Notes under the pieces: model-generated
Database searches by the model: none
Told to the model about the DNA's origin: nothing
The model's input: only the letters and a program-made list of their open reading frames with translations
Made by a program: the position numbers and the translations under genes
Source: Deltaproteobacteria bacterium
GTDB taxonomy: Bacteria; Desulfobacterota; RBG-13-43-22
Length of the DNA stretch: 32,463 nucleotides
Assembly (NCBI GenBank): GCA_016219065.1
Contig: JACRCK010000263.1
Span: forward strand, 1 to 32,463
Direction of reading: 5' to 3'
In this document: piece by piece, positions 8,077 to 14,840 of the stretch
How positions within the stretch are numbered: the first letter of the stretch is position 1
How the letters are laid out: each line of letters begins with the position of its first letter

Positions 8077-8122
8077 TTGGGCTCCCCCCTTAGAAAAAGG
8101 GGGGTTGGGGGGGATTTCCATG
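8077..8122. repeat. C-run/G-run hairpin repeat (family B), copy 3
   Basis: CTTGGGCTCCCCCCTTAG... pairs with the following AAAAAGGGGGG run, then GTTGGGGGGGATTTCCATG. Nearly the same 46 bases occur at 14693-14738. Together with repeat A this fills most of the spacer 7925-8200, in which I see no gene. Confidence 0.75.
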
Positions 8123-8226
8123 TTTCAAGCGCTTTCCTCGAGGGGGGGGCGCTATCTTCACCGGCCCCGATGCAAACCCCCTTTTAAAAATCCTGGTACT
8201 TTAACAAGCTTTGACAATTTTTTTTC

Positions 8227-8256
8227 TTGACATACATATCGAACGATTGATATGTT
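8227..8256 (+). promoter_or_regulatory. Candidate sigma-70 promoter of the TetR gene/operon
   Basis: A perfect -35 TTGACA (8227-8232) is followed after 18 bases by TATGTT (8251-8256). The -10 overlaps the first palindromic operator, as expected for an autorepressed promoter. A second TTGACA at 8211-8216 has no good -10 partner. Confidence 0.55.
8235..8254. promoter_or_regulatory. TetR operator candidate, copy 1
   Basis: CATATCGAACGATTGATATG is an imperfect palindrome with 6-bp outer arms CATATC/GATATG. It shares its first ten bases with the perfect copy 23 bp downstream and covers the promoter's -10. It is probably bound by the TetR protein encoded next. Confidence 0.65.
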
Positions 8257-8257
8257 G

Positions 8258-8277
8258 CATATCGAACATTCGATATG
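8258..8277. promoter_or_regulatory. TetR operator candidate, copy 2 (perfect palindrome)
   Basis: CATATCGAACATTCGATATG has perfect 9-bp arms around a 2-bp centre. The 23-bp centre-to-centre spacing from copy 1 puts both sites on nearly the same DNA face, suggesting cooperative binding of two dimers. Confidence 0.7.
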
Positions 8278-8308
8278 TTTAAATTTTACAAACCCCAATT
8301 CCGATCTC

Positions 8309-8914
8309 ATGAGCCAACCAATCGAAAATAAAGATAAACTTATCAAAACGGCGATCGATCTCTTTGCCGCCAAAGGGTTTAAGGGAACCTCCATCCGGGA
8401 TATCGCCCAGGCCATGGGTATGAGCATCTCCAATATCTATCACTATTTCGGCAGCAAGGAGGGGCTCCTGCTGGCCGTACTGGAGGAATCCTCCCGCAAG
8501 CTTCTGGAGCGCCTGCGGCAAGTGACCCAAATGGATTTGGAGCCTCTGGAGCGGTTCAAACTCCTGCTGGAAACCCATATCCGTATTTCCGAAGCCCGTA
8601 TGAACGAGGCCAAGATCTTCGCCCTGGACGAGGAACACCTCTCCCCCGAGGGGAACGAAATCAACCGCCAGATACAAAGAGAAGTCCTCAACATTTATCT
8701 GCAGGAATTGCAGGTTATTAAAGATCTGGGCCTGATCCGTTCCAAAAATTTGACGGTTACGGCCTTCAATATCTTTGGCACCGTCAACTGGCTGTTGCGG
8801 TGGTACCACCCGGAGGGAAACCTTTCCCTGGAAGAGATCTGCCAGGAACTGGTGGACTTCATTCTGCACGGAATTTCCAATAATCAGACTTCCGGAGGAT
8901 TTTCAAAGGCTTAA
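8309..8914 (+). CDS. TetR/AcrR-family transcriptional regulator
   Basis: The 201-residue protein starts at ATG 8309. Its N-terminal helix-turn-helix is typical of TetR (LIKTAIDLFAAKGFKGTSIR, DIAQAMGMSISNIYHYFGSK, EGLLLAVLEE), followed by an all-helical ligand domain. An upstream in-frame ATG at 8252 lies inside the promoter and operators, so the shorter start is right. It sits 54 bases before the first carboxylase gene, in the same direction, and probably forms the first gene of that operon. It most likely represses itself and the ketone-degradation genes through the two upstream palindromes. The inducer is unknown; a ketone or an acyl-CoA intermediate is a reasonable guess. TetR proteins of this class often sense CoA thioesters. 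Confidence 0.9.
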   Translation: MSQPIENKDKLIKTAIDLFAAKGFKGTSIRDIAQAMGMSISNIYHYFGSKEGLLLAVLEESSRKLLERLRQVTQMDLEPLERFKLLLETHIRISEARMNEAKIFALDEEHLSPEGNEINRQIQREVLNIYLQELQVIKDLGLIRSKNLTVTAFNIFGTVNWLLRWYHPEGNLSLEEICQELVDFILHGISNNQTSGGFSKA

Positions 8915-8968
8915 AAAACAGCAAGGCCTTGATTTATTAAACCGCACGGCGGTCAGAGGAGGAAGGTC

Positions 8969-11008
8969 ATGGGTTTTACAATCGACATTGATACCGGCGG
9001 CACCTTTACCGATGGATTTTTTGTCCAGGACCAGCAAATCAAAACCGTCAAGGTGCCCACCACCCCGCACGATCTGACCCTGTGCTTTCTGAACTGCCTG
9101 GGCGCCGGGGCGGAACGCTTCGGGGTGGCGGTGGAAGATCTTCTCTACCAAACGGATATCATCCGCTTTTCCAATACCATCGGGACCAATACCATCATCC
9201 AGCGGGACGGCAGCAAAGTCGGTCTGCTGGTTACTTCCGGCAAGGAAGCCCTGGCCCCTACGGCCCCGGAAATGGGCCGGAAACCCCTGGTCGAACCGGA
9301 CATGGTCCTGGGGGTGGAGGAAGGGATTTCTCCGGCGGGGACGGTCCTCCAGAGCCCGGATGAAAAAAAGGTGATGGCCGCCGCCCAGACCCTGATCGAT
9401 CGGGGGGCCCGCTGCCTGGTCGTGGCCCTGGCCAATGCCGAAATCAATCCGCTGAACGAACAAGCCGTCCGGCAGACCATCAAAAAGGAATATTCCAGTG
9501 ATTACCTGGGCGCCGTTCCGGTCTTCCTGTCCGCGGATATCACCGGCCGCTCCGGGCTGGGGGAACGAATCAATACCGCGGTTCTGAACGCCTATATCCA
9601 TGCCAAGCTGGTCCGTCTCTTATACAAGGCCAACGAGGAACTGCGGCAGCGCCTGTATCACCGGAACCTGTTTATCGTGCACAACAACGGCACGGTGGCC
9701 CGGGTGGCCAAGACCCGGGCCATCAACACCTACAATTCCGGCCCGGTGGCCGGATTGCTGGGGGCCCGCCTCGTGGGACAACGCTATGGGGCCCGGGACC
9801 TTATTTCAATCGATATGGGCGGGACCTCTTTCGACCTGGGATATGTCCGGCGGGATCAGCCCAGCTACACCCTGCGGGCGGAGATCGAAGGTTTTCCGGT
9901 CAACCTGCCCATGCTGGCCATCCGGGCCATCGGGGCCGGGGGCGGGTCGATTGCCTCGGTGCAGGGCGACCGGCTGCAGGTAGGCCCGCAATCGGCCGGG
10001 GCCCTGCCCGGCCCGGTATGTTTCGACCTGGGGGGCGGGGAACCCACGGTTACCGATGCCGATCTGGTTCTGGGGATCCTGGACCCGCAATATTTTCTGG
10101 GCGGAACCTTCCCACTGCAATTGGAAAAAGCCCGAAAAGCGCTGCAGGAGAAAGTGGCGGATCCCCTGGGGCTGACCCCGGAAAAGGCCGCCTGGGCCAT
10201 CAAGGATCAAATCGATCGCGCCATGGGGCTGGAAGTTCGGCGGCTCCGGGAAGAGGTCTGGCCTTCCGGGGCGGAAGCCCCCCTCCTGGTCGTGTACGGG
10301 GGAGCAGGTCCGGCCCACTGCGTTTCCGTAGCCCGAATCGCCGGGATGAAAAAAATCATCATCACCCCTTTCTCCGCGGTCTTTTCCGCCTTTTCCTCCT
10401 CGGGCATGGATGTCGGGCATTTATATTCCCGGCGCCTGGACCAGCCCCTGGACAGCCGAACGGATTGGGCCCGACTGACGGAGCTCGTGGCCTCCCTGAA
10501 GAAGGAAGCCCAGCGGGATATGCGCGGGGAAGGGTTCCCCTGGGACCGGGTCCAGGTCCGGTTGGAACTGTTCCTCCGGGAGGAAACGACCGGCCGGGAA
10601 ATCAAGCTGGAGGCCGAGGAAAATTTTTATCAGGACCAAAGTCAGACGGCGCGCCTGATGCAACAGGCCGCCCAGGCCTTCGGCCTGAGCGGGAACGGCG
10701 GCCAGGGGCTTTCCCTGGCCACGGTAGCCCTGGTGGCCCAGGCGGCGGTCGAGCACCCGGAACTGGCCCCGGAGGCGCCCGCTGCCGCCCCGGTCGAACA
10801 GGCCCGGAAGGGATCGCGGGTCGTGATCCTGGATGAAAGCGGAGCCGGTCGGGAAATCCCGGTCTATGACCGGGCCCTGCTGGGCTCCGGTCAGGGTTTC
10901 GCCGGACCGGCGGTCATAGAGTCCGAGCAGACGACGCTGCTGGTCCCCGGCGGTTGGAAAATATCCTTTGATCAGTACAACAACGCCTTGCTGGAGGAGG
11001 TCTCCTAA
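8969..11008 (+). CDS. Hydantoinase A/ASKHA-type ATP-dependent carboxylase subunit (ketone carboxylase alpha-type)
   Basis: The 679-residue protein carries the ASKHA ATPase signatures of the HyuA/oxoprolinase family: phosphate-1 DIDTGGTFTDGFF at the N-terminus, phosphate-2 SIDMGGTSFDLGYV near residues 280-293, and an adenosine motif YGGAGPAHCVSVA near 445. A strong AGAGGAGGAAGG ribosome binding site precedes ATG 8969. With a second HyuA-type gene, an HyuB-type gene and a small zinc-ribbon gene in one series, the best fit is one of the two kinase-like subunits of an acetophenone-carboxylase-type complex. In that complex these subunits are thought to phosphorylate the ketone enol and bicarbonate. 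Plain hydantoinase or oxoprolinase is less likely because of the CoA ligase and thiolase that follow. Confidence 0.88.
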   Translation: MGFTIDIDTGGTFTDGFFVQDQQIKTVKVPTTPHDLTLCFLNCLGAGAERFGVAVEDLLYQTDIIRFSNTIGTNTIIQRDGSKVGLLVTSGKEALAPTAPEMGRKPLVEPDMVLGVEEGISPAGTVLQSPDEKKVMAAAQTLIDRGARCLVVALANAEINPLNEQAVRQTIKKEYSSDYLGAVPVFLSADITGRSGLGERINTAVLNAYIHAKLVRLLYKANEELRQRLYHRNLFIVHNNGTVARVAKTRAINTYNSGPVAGLLGARLVGQRYGARDLISIDMGGTSFDLGYVRRDQPSYTLRAEIEGFPVNLPMLAIRAIGAGGGSIASVQGDRLQVGPQSAGALPGPVCFDLGGGEPTVTDADLVLGILDPQYFLGGTFPLQLEKARKALQEKVADPLGLTPEKAAWAIKDQIDRAMGLEVRRLREEVWPSGAEAPLLVVYGGAGPAHCVSVARIAGMKKIIITPFSAVFSAFSSSGMDVGHLYSRRLDQPLDSRTDWARLTELVASLKKEAQRDMRGEGFPWDRVQVRLELFLREETTGREIKLEAEENFYQDQSQTARLMQQAAQAFGLSGNGGQGLSLATVALVAQAAVEHPELAPEAPAAAPVEQARKGSRVVILDESGAGREIPVYDRALLGSGQGFAGPAVIESEQTTLLVPGGWKISFDQYNNALLEEVS

Positions 11009-11010
11009 CC

Positions 11011-11340
11011 ATGAAGGTTCGAATCACGGAATATCTGGAAATCGACCTCGACCGGGAACTGTGGTGCTGCCAGCGCTGCGGGCAGGACCTGGTCGGCGCC
11101 CGGGAAAATTACAAAAAGGGCTGCCTGGTCGCCGAGCGCAACCTGGAAGAGGTCCATCCCCCCCTGGTCGAAGGGGAAGCCTACAGTTTCCGGCCGGACC
11201 CGGATTTCTGCCGCCTGCTGGAGTTTTACTGCCCGGGCTGCGGCGTGATGATCGAAAATGAATACCTGCCCCCCGGTCATCCCATCACCCATGAGATCGA
11301 ACTGGATATCGATGCATTAAAACGGGAAAACAGCCGGTGA
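11011..11340 (+). CDS. Small zinc-ribbon subunit, acetone/acetophenone carboxylase gamma-like
   Basis: The 109-residue protein has two metal-binding knuckles, CQRC near residues 24-27 and CPGC near 74-77, consistent with one zinc site. It begins two bases after the upstream stop, behind GGAGGAGG. Ketone carboxylases contain a small gamma subunit (about 15-20 kDa) with such a site; this one is shorter, about 12.6 kDa. Its place inside the carboxylase operon supports the assignment, while sequence similarity was judged only by motif pattern. Confidence 0.72.
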   Translation: MKVRITEYLEIDLDRELWCCQRCGQDLVGARENYKKGCLVAERNLEEVHPPLVEGEAYSFRPDPDFCRLLEFYCPGCGVMIENEYLPPGHPITHEIELDIDALKRENSR

Positions 11341-11341
11341 A

Positions 11342-12304
11342 ATGGAAACAGGGCGGGAACTCTTCAACCAATTTTTAAAGGGGGAGCCCTTATCCCGTCC
11401 GGCCTACGTGCCGCTCCTGCGGGGCTTGACGGCCCGGGTGGGGGGACATTCCGCCGAAACCGTCTACTCCGACCCCACCCTCTGGGCCAACAGCCTGCTG
11501 AAGACGGCGGAGCTGTTCAACTTCGACGGCGTGGTGGCCGGCTTTGATTTCAGCCTCATGGCCGAAGCCTGCGGCTGTCGCCTCCGCTGGGAGAACGATC
11601 GCCCTGTCTGCTCCGCTTTATCCGGGGAGCTGTGCCAAACCCCGGAAGCGAGCGGCCGGATGAAAAACGCCCTGGAAGCGGCCGGCCGGGTTTTCCAGAC
11701 CTGCCGCCGGCAGCGGGCCTGCATCGGCGCCCTGACCGGACCCGTCACCCTGGCCCGCCAGCTCTTCGGCCCGGAAGAGGCGCAGAACCACCTCCCGGAG
11801 GTCAAGGAACTGGTCGTCCGGGTGGCCGAAGCCTTCTGTCAAACCCGGCCGGATGTCCTGGTGTTCATGGAAGGCCGGCCCCTGGCCTCGGTGAAACCGG
11901 ATTTGACCCAGCGCCGTCTTTATCAAACGCTGAAAAACATCACCGGTTATTACAACCTGTTCAACGCCCTCTATCTGCAAGGGTACGCGGCGGAGGAGGT
12001 GGCCGCCTTCGCCGCCTTGAAAATGGACATTTACATTCTGGGGCCTTCCGAGGATAAAAGCCTGCCGCCCCTCTCGGCCATCTGGGACCTGGGGGCGGAG
12101 GCCCGGGGCATCGGACTCAGCCTGCCGCTGGACCATATCGACCAGGCGCGGGAGATCATTCGCCAGGGACTGGAGTGGTATCAGGCTAAGGGCCGGCGCA
12201 GCTTCTTTTTCACCAGTTTCGGTCCGGTGACCCGCGACGTCAGTTTGGAAAGTCTACAGCAACTGATCCGGGAGATCAGTCAGGTACGAATGGCAGCCGA
12301 ATAA
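11342..12304 (+). CDS. Uroporphyrinogen decarboxylase (URO-D) superfamily protein in carboxylase operon
   Basis: The 320-residue protein resembles the URO-D/MtaA/CmuC TIM-barrel superfamily: an N-terminal LFNQFLKGEPLSRPAYVPLL, a GALTGPVTLARQLFG segment, and a C-terminal FFFTSFGPVTRDVSLESLQQ. The superfamily includes heme-pathway decarboxylases and corrinoid/coenzyme methyltransferases, and this one need not do either. It starts one base after the gamma-like gene and 14 bases before the second HyuA gene, so it is tightly embedded in the carboxylase operon. Its mass (~35 kDa) is close to the 34-kDa dissociable epsilon subunit of acetophenone carboxylase. I cannot recall that subunit's fold, so equivalence is only a hypothesis. 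Confidence 0.75.
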   Translation: METGRELFNQFLKGEPLSRPAYVPLLRGLTARVGGHSAETVYSDPTLWANSLLKTAELFNFDGVVAGFDFSLMAEACGCRLRWENDRPVCSALSGELCQTPEASGRMKNALEAAGRVFQTCRRQRACIGALTGPVTLARQLFGPEEAQNHLPEVKELVVRVAEAFCQTRPDVLVFMEGRPLASVKPDLTQRRLYQTLKNITGYYNLFNALYLQGYAAEEVAAFAALKMDIYILGPSEDKSLPPLSAIWDLGAEARGIGLSLPLDHIDQAREIIRQGLEWYQAKGRRSFFFTSFGPVTRDVSLESLQQLIREISQVRMAAE

Positions 12305-12318
12305 ACAAGGAGGACTTT

Positions 12319-14457
12319 ATGGGATACAGCATCAATATCGACATCGGCGGGACCTTCACCGATTTTTATTGCCGGTCGGATCAGGGGGAAACCCAGGTCG
12401 CCAAGACGCCCACCACCCATTACGACCTGTCCATAGGCTTCATGAAAGGGATCGGGGAACTGGCCCGCCGGCAGGGTCTGGACCTGAAGGCCTTCCTCGG
12501 CCGGACCGAGGGGGTGCGTTATTGCACGACCCTGGGGACCAACGCCCTGATCGAACGGACCGGTCCCAAGCTGGGGCTCATTACCACCGCGGGTTTTGAA
12601 GACACGATTTTCCTCGGCCGGGGCCGGAGCTGGGCCGACGGAATTTCCTCCCAGGAAAATAAGGACCTGGCCCGGATTCAAAAGCCTTTGCCTCTGATCA
12701 CGCCGGATATGGTGGTCGGCGTCCGGGAACGGATCGATTCCTTCGGCCAGGTACTGAGTCCCCTGACCCGCGAAGAAGTTCTGGAAAAACTGCAGATTCT
12801 GGTCGACCGGGGGGCCATGGGCTTTGTGGTTTGTCTGCTCTGGTCTTTTGTCAATCCGGCCCACGAACGACTGATCAAGGAAATCATCGAGGAGGAATAT
12901 CCGGAAGTATACCTGGGCTCCATGCCGGTGACGCTCTCCTCGGAAGTCTCCCCCAAATCCGGGGAATACACCCGTTTTACCACGGCCATCGTCAACGCCT
13001 ATATCCACGGCGTCATGGCCGATGAATTGAACAAATTGGGCAACGAGCTGCGGGACGGAGGGTTTCGCCGACCGCTGGTCCTGGTCCACAATACCGGCGG
13101 CATGAAAAAGGCCTCCCGGACCCGGGCCGTCCTGACCCACAACGCGGGCCCGGTGGCCGGACTCCACGGGGCGGCCACCTGGGGTCGCCGCTACGAGACC
13201 CGCAACATCATCTTTACCGATATGGGCGGCACCTCCTTCGATATCGGCGTCATCACCGAAGGCCGTCTCCGGACCTATGATTTCATCCCGGTGATCGATC
13301 GCTGGCGGACCAATATCCCGGCCATCGAGGTCAAATCCATCGGGGCCGGGGAAGGCTCCATCGCCTGGATCAATGAACTGCTGGGCCGGACCCTGCAGGT
13401 GGGACCCCAGTCCGCGGGCTCCATGCCCGGTCCGGCCTGTTACGATCAGGGCGGCCGGGAACCGACGGTGACCGACGCCGATCTGGTCCTGGGCTATCTC
13501 AACCCCGAAAATTATCTGGGGGGCCGCATGCTGCTGAATCCCGATCTGAGCGCCCAGGTCATCGCAGAAAAGATCGCCCAGCCCTTGGGAATCGACGTGA
13601 TCGAAGCCGCGCGGCGGATCCGGATGATCGTCGACGCCACCATGGGCCAGCAGGTCTTCAACGAGGTAGCGCTCAAAGGTCACGATCCCCGCGATTTCGT
13701 CCTTTTCGCCTGCGGTGGGGCCGGGCCGACCCACGCCTGCGGCTTCGCCCCCTACCTGGAGGTAAAAAAGGTCCTCCTCCCCGCCCATTCCCCGGTTTCC
13801 GGGGCCTTCGGGGCCTCCACCGTCCAGATCCAGCAGGTCTGGGACAAATCCCGGACCATGAAGATCTTCCAGTGGGCCACCCAGTCCTATTCCGAAGACC
13901 TGGCGGCCTTCAATTCCGTGGTGGAGGAGCTGCGGGATCTGGCGGTCCGGGATCTGCGGCTGGAAGGTTTTCGCGAGGATCAAATTCAATTCCGGCTGGA
14001 ACTGGATATGCGTTACGGTATGCAGTACAACCTGACCAAAATCGTTTCCCCCCGCCTGAGGATCCAAGGTCCGCAGGATTATAAAGAGATCGGCGAGGCC
14101 TTCACCCGCCAGTACTCGGCGATCTATTCTCCGGAAGCCACTTTCCCCATGGGCGGCATCAATGTGGAGTGCTTTTATCTCACCGCCTTCGTCGAACTCC
14201 CTTTGCCCGAGGCGCCCCGGGCCGAGGGGCAGGAAGCCGAGCCGCCGGCCCGGGCACGGCGGGAAGGACGGCCGGCCTACTGGAGCGAGTTGGGCGGCTT
14301 CCAGGATACGCCGGTCTATGCCTTTGAAGCCCTGGAGCCGGGAAACCGGTTTCCCGGTCCGGCCTTGATCGAGGCCCGGGATACCACCTACGTGGTGGGA
14401 CCGGGCTGGCGGTTTACTTTGGATCCTTATGCCAACGGGGTGCTGGAAAGGATTTAA
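12319..14457 (+). CDS. Second HyuA/ASKHA-type ketone carboxylase subunit (alpha'-type)
   Basis: The 712-residue protein is a paralogue of the product of 8969-11008. It has DIGGTFTDFYC at the N-terminus, FTDMGGTSFDIGVI near 295-310, and FACGGAGPTHACGFA near 465. A clean AAGGAGG ribosome binding site precedes ATG 12319. The two paralogues differ in length and in loops around their nucleotide motifs, which suggests non-redundant roles. Acetone carboxylase uses a single HyuA-type subunit, whereas acetophenone carboxylase uses two, proposed to act as separate kinases for ketone and bicarbonate. Confidence 0.88.
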   Translation: MGYSINIDIGGTFTDFYCRSDQGETQVAKTPTTHYDLSIGFMKGIGELARRQGLDLKAFLGRTEGVRYCTTLGTNALIERTGPKLGLITTAGFEDTIFLGRGRSWADGISSQENKDLARIQKPLPLITPDMVVGVRERIDSFGQVLSPLTREEVLEKLQILVDRGAMGFVVCLLWSFVNPAHERLIKEIIEEEYPEVYLGSMPVTLSSEVSPKSGEYTRFTTAIVNAYIHGVMADELNKLGNELRDGGFRRPLVLVHNTGGMKKASRTRAVLTHNAGPVAGLHGAATWGRRYETRNIIFTDMGGTSFDIGVITEGRLRTYDFIPVIDRWRTNIPAIEVKSIGAGEGSIAWINELLGRTLQVGPQSAGSMPGPACYDQGGREPTVTDADLVLGYLNPENYLGGRMLLNPDLSAQVIAEKIAQPLGIDVIEAARRIRMIVDATMGQQVFNEVALKGHDPRDFVLFACGGAGPTHACGFAPYLEVKKVLLPAHSPVSGAFGASTVQIQQVWDKSRTMKIFQWATQSYSEDLAAFNSVVEELRDLAVRDLRLEGFREDQIQFRLELDMRYGMQYNLTKIVSPRLRIQGPQDYKEIGEAFTRQYSAIYSPEATFPMGGINVECFYLTAFVELPLPEAPRAEGQEAEPPARARREGRPAYWSELGGFQDTPVYAFEALEPGNRFPGPALIEARDTTYVVGPGWRFTLDPYANGVLERI

Positions 14458-14548
14458 CTAGCGGGTATCCCGGGTAAGGGTTGAAGTGTTCAGGCGACCC
14501 GGAGAGTTGTGCGATCGGCCGGGACGCCGACCCTATGAGGGTTAGTAC

Positions 14549-14586
14549 AAAAATAAAGACGAACATCCAACGTCCAACATCGAATT
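14549..14586. repeat. Dispersed repeat family A, copy 2
   Basis: AAAATAAAGACGAACATCC followed by AACGTCCAACATCGAAT. Near-identical to copies 3 and 4 (14774-14822, 26277-26323). Confidence 0.75.
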
Positions 14587-14632
14587 TAAAGACGTAGGGC
14601 GGGCGGCGGGGACGCTGAGCGTCCAGAACTTG

Positions 14633-14657
14633 CGTTCCCACGCAGAGCATGGGAACG
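14633..14657. repeat. CGTTCCCA/TGGGAACG inverted repeat
   Basis: CGTTCCCA (14633-14640) pairs with TGGGAACG (14650-14657) around CGCAGAGCA. This GTTCCCACGC...TGGGAAC-type element is seen interspersed in many environmental bacterial genomes. It lies in the 383-base spacer 14458-14840, which otherwise holds repeats A and B and no gene. Confidence 0.65.
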
Positions 14658-14692
14658 ATAAAAACGATAAAAAGCTTACCAGATTAGTCGAG

Positions 14693-14738
14693 CTTGGGCT
14701 CCCCCCTTTAAGAAAGGGGGGTTGGGGGGGATTTTCAT
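14693..14738. repeat. C-run/G-run hairpin repeat (family B), copy 4
   Basis: GCTTGGGCTCCCCCC-TTTAAGAAA-GGGGGG hairpin followed by GTTGGGGGGGATTTTCATG. Almost identical to 8077-8122. Confidence 0.75.
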
Positions 14739-14773
14739 GCTTCGCGGGTGCTCGCCTCGGGCATGGAGGCTTA

Positions 14774-14822
14774 ATACGAAAATAAAGACGAACGGCCAAC
14801 ATCGAACATCCAACATCGAATT
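14774..14822. repeat. Dispersed repeat family A, copy 3
   Basis: ACGAAAATAAAGACGAACGG then CCAACATCGAACATC and CCAACATCGAATT. It ends 18 bases before the HyuB start codon and just precedes its ribosome binding site. Confidence 0.75.
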
Positions 14823-14840
14823 ATCGGGGGAGGTACAACG

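Noticed and set aside
8252-8308. Longer TetR start at ATG 8252
   Set aside because: This ATG lies within the operators and -10 region; the extra residues do not resemble TetR proteins.
11342-12304. Genuine heme-pathway uroporphyrinogen decarboxylase (hemE)
   Set aside because: Its N-terminal substrate motif is not that of HemE, and the operon context is carboxylase rather than heme synthesis.
12280-14067. Long minus-strand frame (595 codons)
   Set aside because: Shadow of the second HyuA gene in GC-rich DNA; it has no family motif and is low-complexity with many Gly, Asp and His.
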